Shown: piece by piece, positions 9,541-18,919 of the stretch | Numbering within the stretch: the stretch's first letter is position 1 | Layout of the letters: each line of letters begins with the position of its first letter | Origin: Haliclona indistincta | Taxonomy: Eukaryota > Porifera > Demospongiae > Haplosclerida > Chalinidae | Assembly: GCA_964017065.1 (NCBI GenBank) | Contig: OZ024785.1 | Coordinates: forward strand, 11,797,086 to 11,861,085 | Length of the DNA: 64,000 nucleotides | Direction of reading: 5' to 3' | Notes under the pieces: model-generated | Database searches by the model: none | Told to the model about the DNA's origin: nothing | Seen by the model: only the letters and a program-made list of their open reading frames with translations | Translations under genes and position numbers: made by a program

Positions 9541-9990
9541 TTTTGCAATTGAACACAAGACAAGTCTCATAATAGCCGCACCTACTCCAGTAAGTAGCAA
9601 TTCAGTGTTGTAATAAATTCAATAAATTGTATTAAACCATAGTATGAATAATTCTCTTTGATGTAACGAACGTTAATGAGGGCTATAAATCGTGTACAGC
9701 CCGCACGCGTTTCAAGATGGCCGCCGCGTTCGAGAATCCACAAACAAACGGCGCTCGGGCTGCCCTGCGGTCTTCCTGCGACGCAAGGTAGCCTGCTAGA
9801 CGTTAGGCAAGCAGCGCACTATGGTTTGAAGTAGTTATATACCTCACAGTCGGTGTTTAAGCATTTAAAGCCCTTGGGCTACGCCCGCGGGCTTTAAATC
9901 GCTTAAACACCTCCTGATCGGTATATAACTACTATATAAATTCAATAAATTCAGTGTTGTATTGCAAAATGCCGTTTGATCCGACTCCAG
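9541..9990 (+). repeat. Partial copy of block A 3' end, split by an insertion
   Basis: 9541-9597 repeats the sequence at about 8135-8200 (TTGCAATTGAACACAAGACA). 9955-9982 continues it (TGTATTGCAAAATGCCG). Between them lies a 350-bp insertion flanked by the 13-base direct repeat ATTCAGTGTTGTA. Confidence 0.7.
9832..9931. repeat. Fold-back palindrome, 100 bp
   Basis: TAGTTATATACC at the left pairs with GGTATATAACTA at the right. Inside, GTGTTTAAGC...TTTAAAGCCC pairs with GGGCTTTAAA...GCTTAAACAC around a GC-rich centre. The design resembles the hairpin at 63759-63899 but the sequence differs. It is probably the core of a non-autonomous fold-back element. Confidence 0.8.
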
Positions 9991-10605
9991 AGCCATACGA
10001 AGACTTCAGAAAAAGACCACAAATGGAACGAGAAAGCTGTCAAATCTCTCTCGCCCTGACAAAAGATGCTATAAACCACGAGTGATAGTGTTCAACCCCA
10101 TGCAACTGCTGGCACCGCACCACCACTTAGTCGACTCAATGGGCCTCAGTGGACATGCATGTGCTCATACTGATAAGCAATAGCAAACTACATGCTGTGT
10201 CATGAATCTAATAGACAAATTTCTCGAGTCAAACAAAAAGGACAGAAGTGACCTTCTTTTGTCAAATGTTGGTTTATGAATGTTCCCTGGGCTTAATTAT
10301 TTAAAGTGTTGTACTAGAGTAAGAAATAAGATAAGTGGAAGGACCTGACACTAGACTTTATGAAAGAGGAGTCAGATGACAGCAGTGATGAACAAGGCAT
10401 CATTGTTCATCCGTTACAGTGGCGGTCACGGTTATGAGTTAATTCTTGTTTGGGACTTTAGGAGTCCAGTAATTGAACAAGTTCCAGACGTGAACACAGT
10501 TAATGCTACGCTACTACAATTTCCAGAAGAGATACGTTCACATGACTGCTAACCTGCTATGGAAAGTCTTTCCTAGCAGTGCCTTTCGCTCTAGCTGGTA
10601 GGGAA

Positions 10606-10825
10606 AAGCTCTCTTAGTAGCCGATATCATTGCGAAGGAAGTGGTGAGTTGGTTTGGAGGTCAGTTACTATCCATTCTGATCAAGGACGTAATTTGGAAT
10701 CACTACTCATTGCAGCTGAAATGTGTGCTTTACTAGGCACTGAGAAACCAAGAACAACACCTTTACATCCAGAATCAAATGGAATGGTTGAGCAATCTAA
10801 TAGAACAGTCGACAAAAATTGAGGT
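10606..10825 (+). pseudogene. Ty3/gypsy-type integrase core fragment
   Basis: VADIIAKEVVSWFGGQ is followed, after one frameshift, by SDQGRNLES, CALLGTEKPRTTPLHP and ESNGMVEQSNRTVDK. These are the second Asp and the Glu of the retroviral-type integrase DDE triad as found in Ty3/gypsy polyproteins. A TGA follows. The upstream Asp and the zinc-binding HHCC are not recognisable and no LTRs are visible. Confidence 0.75.
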
Positions 10826-11086
10826 AGAGCTGTGTAAAGAGAATTTTGTACTACTGAGTGCACCGAGTGAGGTATAGATGCTTCAAATGCAGTCATTGAG
10901 CCATGGTCTTAAGGCACTGTACGAAGATTGCTTTCGACGAACTTGAAAAGTTTATAAATCTCTTATTAGATAGGCATGATATTGTTGAGTTGCTGCAGTT
11001 CAGTTTTGTCTTCTTGCTCAAGTAACTCATAATAGCTCAATGATTAATATTTCCTCATACAGGTCTACAAACAAGCATTAGAGACC

Positions 11087-11103
11087 TTTAGATTTACACG
11101 TTT
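11087..11103 (+). repeat. Left terminal inverted repeat
   Basis: TTTAGATTTACACGTTT is the reverse complement of the right end near 14202-14218, apart from small differences further in. CGTGTACCTGTAA further inside also has a related inverted partner (TTACAGGTTGACGTACACG). Confidence 0.8.
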
Positions 11104-11588
11104 ATACGCGTAACGTGTACCTGTAACCAATAATACTGTACGATGCAACTCGCGTTCGGACGTTGCTATATAGTTAATCTACTGGCGTGTGCTCTTTAGC
11201 GAGACAGCGGCTATGTACGAAAACGAAAGCGATAAGACTTCCTGCAGGTTTTGCACACAGACATGGAGACAGCACAAGTTTGTCGCCAGATCTGCAGAGC
11301 TTCCAGTAGCGCGAGCGAATCTACGTTCGTACCAGCAACGACAACGTATTGTATTATAACCAAAATTAATAACTAGATCTAGTGCCAAGCATCACGTGCG
11401 CTGCCTCTACACGTGCATTCAACAGGTTGGTGACGCCTAGGAGTATCTTTACACGTTGACTTTGCCCTCCTGCCTCCGCCTGGACGATAGTCGCTTATCA
11501 AAGTTTTGGTAAGCTTAAATTTATAGAATTATGTAATGTCTATCTATCTGTCGTGTTTTCTTCCCTCGCTGGGCTACAACAGCTAGCC

Positions 11589-12445
11589 ATGCCGCCTCAG
11601 TTTCGATGGCCTATAGTATCAAACGATGTCATGTTGGCAAGAGAAGTTGCTGCGCAGCGTCCGTCAAAGCCAGCAGACTGGGATGATATAGCTACTGTAC
11701 TCAGCTCCGCTTTTAGCACTCCAAGTAAGACTGTGCAACTGAAAGGTAGAGGATGCAGAGAGAGGATGGACAGACTGATTGCTAAATACCGTGCAGATGA
11801 TTCGCAGTCTCTGAGAAGGTCTGTAGAGTAACACTGTATGCCGGTATAAGTTTAATCTTACCCTGTATAGGTCTGGCACAGAAGAGGAGTATACAGAGCT
11901 CCTTCAATTGCTTGAGGACATCACCACTTATCAGCATGATATGCAGGTTGCCCTTTTAAAGGAAAAGGAAGCAAGAAAGAAAAAGGAGACTAGCGACAGA
12001 AACAAAGGTGTCGAAATGAGAAAGGCAGCTATGGAGACTTATTCTCGTAAGTTACTCTTATTATTCATGAAAATAATTGCAATTATAATGATAGAACGTA
12101 ATCGGCGACGAGAGCTAGAAAGAGAAAAAGAGAACAGATTGTTTGAGGAAGACGACGACTTAGATTACATATGTGATGGAGATGCTGATAAAGGCAAGCT
12201 AGCCTATTATTATTCCAAGTATCTATAACTATTCTCTTGTAGATTCACCGCCAAAACAAAGGAGAGCTTCAAAACTTAGCGCCATGGAATTGTTGGAAAA
12301 AAAGATGGACAAGAAGGCGGAGTTTAGGAAGATGGAGCTAGAGCTAAAAAAGAGGGAATTGGACTTACGAGAAGTTCAACAAGCAAGAGAACACGAGGAG
12401 AAACAGAGGAGAGAAGAAGAAAGGCAGAAAAGAATGGAGCTTTAA
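11589..12445 (+). CDS. SANT/Myb-like accessory protein, 4 exons, 235 aa
   Basis: The exons are 11589-11818, 11871-12046, 12095-12193 and 12243-12445. Introns 1 and 2 are GT-AG; intron 3 uses a GC donor (AAAG/GCAAGC) with AG. Phases agree and the sum is 708 bases. The protein starts MPPQFRWPIVSNDVMLAREV, a trihelix/Myb-type DNA-binding domain with DWDDIATVL and GRGCRERMDRLIAKY. A linker with EDITTYQHDMQ follows, then an acidic patch (FEEDDDLDY) and a long charged coiled coil ending RQKRMEL. It is the expected partner of the transposase at 12646-13938. An upstream in-frame ATG (11553) is possible, but 11589 starts directly before the domain. Confidence 0.8.
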
Positions 12446-12645
12446 TTTGCCGAAAAAAAAGCGATGATAGAGTTGCTCCAAAAATTCGCTTCAAAGCAAA
12501 CTTAGCAAGCTACATGTACACTGAGTTTCTCAAGTCGAACTTGTTCAGACACAGCAACTACGAATACATTGTATATTTTGACTCAAACCATGACTGCAAC
12601 CAATAATCACTTTACAAATATTAATAATGAATGAATGATTTCAAA

Positions 12646-13938
12646 TCAAATATTTGAAAGATACCTTTCTAATGATGGTGGATTACACTTAAAAAATGAG
12701 GTGGTGAGTGAACCATACAGACAGGTATGACAATTAGTTAGCAATGCAGCAACTAAAAAGTACTTTCCCACTGGCTGTAATAGAACTTTGCTGTTGCGTT
12801 TGAAGTCGACATATGTGAAATACTGGGTAATTTTTCCAAATGCCCACTCTACACTAACACGCACTTTGCTCATAGACCTGTTAAAAGCGTGCTCTTGAGG
12901 TGTAATTTGAGCTCCTTTGAATGGTGCTATGATGTTCTGAGTCACACCGTACGCTGGATCTCCATAGATCACAAACGGTTGTCCATTTAGTTGTGTGAAT
13001 TGGGAGAGCTTTGGAGACAGCCCACTTTCTGCAAGCATAAAGGCGTCATGCCTTCGTCCTTCCATTGGTCCAAAAAGATGAGCAATAAGTCCATTTGGAG
13101 CGACCACAGACTATGGAAATATTAAAATAATTATTTTCACAAAATACGAAGATGTATAAGTACCTGAAACTTTATACAATGGACTCTCTTATGTCCGCTA
13201 AACATAATACGCTGGTTCTTGGTTGGCCGACAGATAGGACGAACAGTGCCATCCACAAACCCCCAGCAATTAGTCAGCGCTGCTCCTTGGGAGTGTATGG
13301 CATTGGACAAAGTAGCTGGATCCAACCACACAAGGTCAAGTGAGGTCAGCCGATCACTAAACCTGTCGAACACATCATCAACAACCTGTTATGGGATAAG
13401 TATTAAAATTAATGTATCATAATGAATGATGGCTTACTTTGTCAAATATAATGCTCAGTTCAGGTTCAGTTCTCCCAAATAAAGGGCAGAGGTCATACCA
13501 CCTGCTTGGGTAGCACAGTCTGCGCAGCATTATCAAAAGGGCTTCCATTCCTGTTGTTCTTGTTCCCTGGCTACATCGATAAACCCCTGGAATTCTTAGA
13601 GCTGCAAACAACCGATGTATGTCGGCCTTCTCAAATCTGTAATTGAATAAATAAGTAGTCTAGATGCTATCATTCAACCACAGCATACCTAAACAGTCGT
13701 TCACACTCATATTCTGTGATGTCCTCAAAGCTCAAACGGGTATCATACAGCCGTTCTCTCGTAGGAAAAAGAGCATGAAGAAGGATTTCAGTTTCTTCAT
13801 CAGAACTGTCTGAAGATTCACTGCTGTCATCGCACAGTAGTGCCTGTACAACCTCACACAACTCGCGCCTGCATATAGTACTATAGTTAACAGAAACCCG
13901 AATTATGCCGTACAAACATACTTTTCTCCAGCAGCCAT
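12646..13938 (-). CDS. Harbinger-type DDE transposase, 5 exons, 360 aa
   Basis: The minus-strand exons are 13938-13922, 13868-13689, 13636-13438, 13385-13164 and 13110-12646. All four introns are short GT-AG introns and the total of 1083 bases is in frame. The protein begins MAAGEKRELCEVVQALL, then an acidic Ser patch, a helical region (ERLFRFEKADIHRLFAALRI), and the DDE_Tnp_4 nuclease core. Asp177 lies in WGFVDGTVRPICRPT, Asp257 in IYGDPAYG and Glu294 in VSVEWAFGKI. All three catalytic residues are present. It would cut and rejoin the 17-bp inverted ends at 11087 and 14218. No frameshift or stop is seen, so activity is possible. Confidence 0.88.
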
Positions 13939-14483
13939 ATTCCTACCACGCACGTGATCGATGACCAGTGGTGCCGTCAGCACTCTAAGAACTAAGTGCA
14001 GAGTGTAACACAGCTGCGCTGCACTCGGTAGTGATTTCTTGAACAAAAGGAAAACGGCCAACCAGTCAGTACCAGGTCAGTACTCGCGCGATCGCATAAA
14101 GCTAACTCAGTAGGGCTAGTCCTCGGGCTAGTCTCTAGGTGGGCGGAGCTCACGTGATCATTATTATTATTATGTACACTTACAGGTTGACGTACACGGA
14201 AAAACGTGTAAATCTAAATGTCCTTATTGTGAAAACATTATTGGTTTCCACTTGTTCTCATTCCCTTCCAAATTTAGCAACGCTATAACTCAACGGAATA
14301 ACGAAAATTGCACAAACTACAGCATTCAATGCTTCCAACCTCCTCTGAGGCTGAAGCAATGAAGACGAAAGAATTGGACGAGAGAGAGAGAGCTGCTAGT
14401 ACCACTGCTCTGACAGCTTGCTTCGAAGTGATGCACACGAGCAAGCACATGTATTATGTACAGCATGCCAACTGTAAGTGTAA
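13939..14483. other. Element 3' flank and unassigned sequence
   Basis: Up to 14218 this is the upstream region of the transposase gene, with no internal gene. From 14219 the sequence may contain an exon (AASTTALTACFEVMH, about 14390-14475, before a GTAAGT donor) preceding the DUF7869-like exon. Confidence 0.4.
14202..14218 (-). repeat. Right terminal inverted repeat
   Basis: AACGTGTAAATCTAAA mirrors the left end at 11087-11103. A short TTATTATTATTATTA run lies about 40 bases inside. Confidence 0.8.
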
Positions 14484-15089
14484 TTGATTATTGACCTTAT
14501 GCAGTACATAATGTGGAGAGTACTAACTGGTTGTCACGACAAGATCACCATCTCCTCCCTTCTTGCCCGACACACCAAGTTCTCACCTGACTGGTGTTTC
14601 GGTGTTACAAAGCAGAAGCTGCGACGAAGCATCATTGGCTGCCTGGATGATCGGGCGAATGCTATCACCAACTCTGCAGCTCCCAACATCACTGAGCTCG
14701 TCAGACTGGAAGATGGAACAGTGCTTGTGCCAACCTATGACTGGGTAGAGTTCCTAGGGCTCCACTTCCGAAAGATTCCCCAGATCAACAAGCAGCACCA
14801 CTTCATCTTCACCACCACCAGTCGAGGGAAGGTCGCCTTGAAGGAGTTTAATGACAGTGAGGAAGTGAAGTTTAAAATGCTCAAGGATGACTATTCACCT
14901 TCTGCTACTTGTTGTCGTGTTAACTGTACCTTATTTATTTTAATAGAGGCTAAGTTGAGATCAGTCGGAGTGTTGGCAATCACATCAACTGATCCTCCTC
15001 CTGTTGTCACTACTTCTAAACTGTCTGATAGTTGCTCTAAAAAAGCTTTAACATGTTGTTCGGCAGGATTTCACAGTAGCCAGTTGTGA
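14484..15089 (+). pseudogene. DUF7869-like transposon-associated protein fragment
   Basis: The frame reads MQYIMWRVLTGCHDKITISS, RHTKFSPDWCFGVTKQKLRR, EDGTVLVPTYDWVEFLG and HFRKIPQINKQHHFIF. This pattern recurs in large multi-copy invertebrate proteins annotated with DUF7869. The function is unknown; an RNase H-like transposase role has been suspected. The core (about 14500-14890) is intact. Beyond KMLKDDYSPSA the frame loses resemblance, probably by running into an intron. A shorter piece of the same motif lies at 46878-46959. Confidence 0.55.
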
Positions 15090-15685
15090 GCTAGAAAAAA
15101 ATTAAGATTCATTGACGAATACACTCTTCGAACATGTTACATATTTGCATGCTGCTATAGTTGGTGCCTTCTTTCTTGTGCCTCCTCCATCAGCAAACTT
15201 GACAGTAAGTGGTTCATTGGCTGCTAAAATCTAATATTAATCTAATGATAAAAAATCATAATAATTATTACAAATTAAGTATAATAAATGTTATTTAGAG
15301 CGCAGCTTTGAATGGAGTTAACCACCATAGGAAAAATTATCGTAAACCCATTAATGGGTTATACGGTGGGTTTGGTCAATTTCCCATTCTTCATTTAAAA
15401 CCATCATGGGAATTTTGAGTCAACACGTCAATGGGTATGCAATCCCATCATGGTAATGAGTGGATTACCTTATCAATAGCCCGAAACCCGTTCATGGTAT
15501 TACCATGATGGGAATGTGGATTACCATCATGGGTTTAGCAATCAGTGAAAATCACATTATCAATAGCCCAACTTTGTTCAAAAGTTTATTATAATTATTG
15601 TATTAATAATGTATTATTATATATTTTTTGAAAAATAAAAACAATAATAAGAGCATTAATAACAATAATAGCAACAATAATTAAA
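15090..15685. repeat. Non-coding region with inverted CCATCATGGG-type repeats
   Basis: ACCATCATGGG and its inverse occur at least five times between 15390 and 15540, for example CCCATCATGGTAATGAG, TACCATGATGGGAATG and TTACCATCATGGGTTT. TATCAATAGCCC occurs twice. It looks like a non-autonomous element with subterminal inverted motifs. No gene is seen. Confidence 0.5.
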
Positions 15686-16530
15686 GGGGCAAACACCAAG
15701 GAAGAGAAACGTACCCTGGAGCACCTGGTAGCGGAGCTGGTACCAGACTGTAACTACAGTCCAGCTTCGCTGCCAGGTGTGACCTTCGGTCCAAAAGGTA
15801 TCCAAAAGCACGTACTTGATTGCTTAAACGAGGAGGGTCCATAAAGGCCATGATTACGAGATGGGAGTGGCAGATCCAGAAAGTACAGCAGAAGATGTGG
15901 AAGAAGAGGTAGTGCAAGTATGAAATTTACGACAGTTCACTGTTCTATTTTAGCCAATTAATAAGACGATGAGGACCGGAGAAGAAGAGGTAGCAGATGT
16001 GGAAGAAGAGGTAGCAGATGTGGAAGAAGAGGTAGAGAAAGAAGAGGAGAGTCCTAGTCAAGGTAGCTATATAGACTTGATGCACATTACTTTGTAGATA
16101 TGAAGCTGAGCACAATAAAGCTATGTACATGTATAGTGTGGTGCAGTGAACTATTATGTATGACAATCTTTTTTTTAAAAGCAATACTATGTATCAAAAA
16201 AAAAGGAATTTCGAAGGTTTGCATTAAAATTATTTATGTATCGAATAGATATTAACACTGTTTCTTATTTCCCTTATTATAGAGATGTCAACTAAATCTG
16301 CAATTAGTGTGATCATGACTGCATTTATGGCGCATCGCTTCAAGGACATCACAAGGGGCCAGCTCTTGTCGGCACTTAACTCTCTGAAAAAAAATTCAGG
16401 TGAGATTAGAAGTGCCGACAAGTCCAAGCTGGTCCTACCTCTTGCGGTAGCCTTGATCGATGGCAAGGTTGTGAAGGTGGCCCCTTGGGCAAAACTAGAT
16501 AACTTAACTATGGTAGACTGTAGTAAAATA
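15686..16530 (+). CDS. Unknown multi-exon gene piece with acidic repeat
   Basis: Probable exons are as follows. From about 15688: EEKRTLEHLVAELVPDCNYS, PGVTFGPKGIQKHVLDCLNE. From about 15845 in another frame: EMGVADPESTAEDVEEEVVQ before a GTATGA donor. At 15955-16061: a 21-base repeat coding EEEVADV three times, ending EESPSQ before GTAGCT. At 16284-16530: MSTKSAISVIMTAFMAHRFK, QLLSALNSLKK, LPLAVALIDGKVVKVAPWA. The splice sites are plausible but the frame between the first two pieces is broken. The family is not recognised and the combination may be a worn transposon gene. Confidence 0.35.
15980..16045 (+). repeat. 21-bp acidic-coding tandem repeat, ~3 copies
   Basis: GAAGAAGAGGTAGCAGATGTG is repeated with little change, coding EEEVADV units within the exon described above. 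Confidence 0.75.
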
Positions 16531-16664
16531 GGTACTCTATAGATTTGGTGTTTGTATTTGTTGTACCATTACGTTTGTTGATTCATTGTGCTTGTTGTAT
16601 CATTGTGTTTGTTGTATCTTGATCATTGTGTTTTAAAAATAATAACAAGATAATTAAAGTCTTT

Positions 16665-17040
16665 AGATCCAGGACTCAAGCTCACGCCGGTAGCCCAACG
16701 TCTCGAATCACTGGATATTGCAGTCAGCCATTGTACTGCATGTCCAGAATCCACTCAGTGAAGTACTGTAACAGCAACGATATGGCCAATTCTTCTCCTT
16801 CTAAGAAAGCCCGCTTGAGCCCTACTCCCGCTCCACTACCGTTATCTCCTAGCAAAATAAAGCTGCCTGAGAAGGCAGCAACAGTGAATGCTCTTCTTAC
16901 CAGTTTATCTCCGTCGAGACACGAGCCCAGTTGCTTCCAGGGAGAGCTCTCTGATGGAGATGCCGTTATCCCTCTCCCAGGCTTTGAAGAAAAACGAAGG
17001 GTAAAGCTATCTAAATTCTTACAAGAGAACACTGTAGTAT
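16665..17040 (+). pseudogene. Unknown protein fragment, GELSDGDAVIPL motif
   Basis: The frame contains NSSPSKKARLSPTPAPLPL, a Ser/Pro-rich basic segment, then EKAATVNALLTSLSPSR, CFQGELSDGDAVIPLPGFEE and ENTVVSLRNCQVSQN. The last part has the look of a small beta-barrel (OB-like) domain. The frame runs without a stop into an unrelated hAT-like piece at 17119, so the junction is artificial. I do not recognise the family with confidence. Confidence 0.4.
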
Positions 17041-17118
17041 CACTAAGAAATTGTCAAGTTTCTCAGAACCGACAACGACCTTCGACTATTTTAGTAGCAG
17101 TACTGCTTCGAATTCAGA

Positions 17119-17345
17119 CAATTCTGTTAGTACAGTACCTACGTGGTCAAACCTATGATGGAGCTGGGAAAATGGCAGGCAAATCGAAAGGTGCAGCAGC
17201 TGTTATAACAAGTCAGTATCCTCTAGAACATACCTCCACTGTGCTAGCCGTTGTTTGAACCTTGCTGTGGTAAAGTCTCTCTACGTTCAAAACATGGTAT
17301 TAGCTGTAGAAAAGTTTATCACTTCTTCGATGCCAATCCAAAACG
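17119..17345 (+). pseudogene. hAT/ZMYM1-like transposase fragment (DUF4371 type)
   Basis: LRGQTYDGAGKMAGKSKGAA is the catalytic-Asp motif (CRGQ.YDGA.NM.G) of hAT-derived DUF4371 proteins. After a frameshift it continues with CASRCLNLAVVKSL, matching the C..H.LNLAV motif with Ser-Arg in place of Gly-His, and AVEKFITSSMPIQNA. Only about 75 residues remain. Confidence 0.65.
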
Positions 17346-18224
17346 CCTGCACAATGACATGAGTCCAGTAACAATATTATTAGATATATATCGTCTGTCA
17401 GTGATGTATATGCCACGTGTTCAGCTCTCTGAAGATTTACTACTAATAATTCTTATTGAATAATGTGAGTGATATAGTACACGCGCAATATCAACAGCAC
17501 TGAATCAATTTGGATATATCATTGTTTCTTTATTCAGTGGGTGGAGAAATATGTGACTCTATTGAGTCAGGAAATAGTGATGGAGCAGATGAGCACCCGG
17601 TATGATCTATTAAGTAGATATATCCAGCTTTGTCTCAACCGCTGACTATCCAGTACAACCAACATCAGTTACATCTGAAACCACTACAGGCATTCAACAA
17701 CCACCAAAAAATTGAACTCATCTGCAACATGAGACCACCTAACCCATGTCCAGTGCCATCAGGTAATAGCAGCTTTGGGATAATAAATATTTAGTTTTAT
17801 AAAATTGAGAATGCTGAGAGAGGCTGCTCAGTTTTACTATGGACTATGTGGACTATGTCCACCATATGCCGCACGATTTGCGAAGTACCCTCCCTTTCCC
17901 CATAATTTGTGAACAATTGTTAGCTCACTCCGTTCACGCTCGTCATTTTTCCGTCTTCGCACACCGTCATGGCAGCGCGGAATTCTAAGAAGAGAAAACG
18001 TCGTTGCTCCCTGATTTGGGCTCTTTACGGGACAGGAGAGCAACTGCACAGGTACCAAAGATTTCTTTGGCAACCAAGAGTTATGGTCATAAATATTTGT
18101 GCTATCTATATAATTTTTATGTAATGTTTTAGATACTGAAGAATTTGAGAAGAAGTTTAAGCAGAGCCAAGGTTCTGTGCAATAAACTTCTCACACTTAC
18201 AATGTACTTGATTTAATGTAATAG
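17346..18224. other. Unassigned sequence with possible short exons
   Basis: Candidate exons are ICDSIESGNSDGADEHP (17545-17598, AG/GT bounded), MAARNSKKRKRRCSLIWALY (17970-18051, before GTACC) and TEEFEKKFKQSQG (18133-18170, AG/GT bounded). 17663-17707 repeats 63601-63646. None forms a convincing gene alone. TEEFEKKFKQSQG could be the exon feeding the GGTCTCAA micro-exons. Confidence 0.35.
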
Positions 18225-18474
18225 GGTCTCAACAGTCAAAGATGACCACTCGGCCCAGAAAGGCTCTTGATTCTACTAAGGGTAGGCATTGAGCTGTAAT
18301 ATAAAACTACAATTGACTAATTGACTAACTTGCTTGAACAGGGTCTCAACAACAGCCGAAGACAACAAGCAAAAAGCCACATACAGCTACTCGGGGTAAG
18401 CCTTAATTGTTTTGCTTTTAATTACTGTACATGTAATAGGGTCTCAAAAGACTTGTTCAGGTGCAGCTACTCGG
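18225..18474 (+). repeat. Three serial micro-exons each starting GGTCTCAA
   Basis: Exon-like units at 18225-18281 (57 bases), 18342-18395 (54 bases) and 18440-18474 (35 bases) each follow an AG acceptor and start GGTCTCAA. Each is followed by GTAGGC or GTAAGC donors. The first two are phase 1-1 and code GSQQSKMTTRPRKALDSTK and GSQQQPKTTSKKPHTATR. They can therefore be added or skipped without shifting the frame. The shared start and shared GCTACTCGG end of the last two point to tandem exon duplication. Confidence 0.6.
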
Positions 18475-18483
18475 GTAAGCCTT

Positions 18484-18681
18484 AAGCTGAAAATTATCTA
18501 CAGGAAGAAGGGAAACGAAGCCCAGGAGATGTTTAACTCCGAAGTGGAGGGGGAGGCCATGGACGAGCTGAAGGGAGAGAGTCACCCCTCGCAGTCAGTG
18601 GAAGGTGCGAAAGCTGCACTAGAAAAAGGTGCAAAGAAAATTGGTGAAAGGCAAAAGCTAAGGAAGCTAGCAGACGAATGA
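18484..18681 (+). CDS. Unknown exon, charged C-terminal
   Basis: The frame reads KKGNEAQEMFNSEVEGEAMD, ELKGESHPSQSVEGAKAALE and KKIGERQKLRKLADE before TGA at 18679. It is open upstream into the third micro-exon if the last intron is retained. It could be the end of the micro-exon gene. Family unknown. Confidence 0.35.
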   Translation, partial: KLKIIYRKKGNEAQEMFNSEVEGEAMDELKGESHPSQSVEGAKAALEKGAKKIGERQKLRKLADE

Positions 18682-18919
18682 ACGTGCGAGCGCAAGAGAC
18701 ATGCGGCATCTTAGCACACATACACAGAACAATAACGTATACTGATGAGTATCCTTTCATGTGCAAGTTATCAGAAACAAATTACAACTACGCCATAAGC
18801 ACTTACTGGTCCTCCACTGCAGCAGCCCTCAGCAGTAGCTCCTGATCCTCTTCCAGTGCAGCAGCCCCAGCAGTAGCTATAACACAACCTCTACACAACC
18901 GTTACCTTGTGACAGAACA
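18682..18919. other. Short Gln/Pro-coding or non-coding segment
   Basis: CAGCAGCCC-type repeats at 18815-18880 could code PLQQPSAVAPDPLPVQQPQQ, but stops follow. This may be an eroded 5' exon of the YqaJ gene. Confidence 0.3.

Larger units (their letters stand above)
9054..10605. other. Mostly non-coding stretch with repeat fragments
   Basis: It holds a second partial copy of the block A 3' end split by a palindrome-bearing insertion (9541-9990). Otherwise it is unique sequence with no supported gene. The 10380-10560 part may be worn retroelement sequence leading into the integrase fragment. Confidence 0.4.
11087..14218. mobile_element. Apparently intact two-gene Harbinger-type element
   Basis: The 3.1-kb element is bounded by inverted repeats TTTAGATTTACACGTTT (11087-11103) and AACGTGTAAATCTAAA (to 14218). 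Inside, a spliced SANT/Myb gene runs rightward and a spliced DDE transposase gene runs leftward, tail to tail, with 200 bases between their stops. All introns keep phase and neither frame has a premature stop. No clear target-site duplication is visible. If the outer TTTA/TAAA is target sequence, the sites are TTA and TAA. It is the only element in the window with both genes uninterrupted as spliced. The transposase resembles the PIF/Harbinger-ISL2EU group. Confidence 0.85.

Noticed and set aside
18225..18474. Tandem satellite repeat
   Set aside because: Only the exon-like segments are similar; the intervals between them differ, which fits duplicated exons better.
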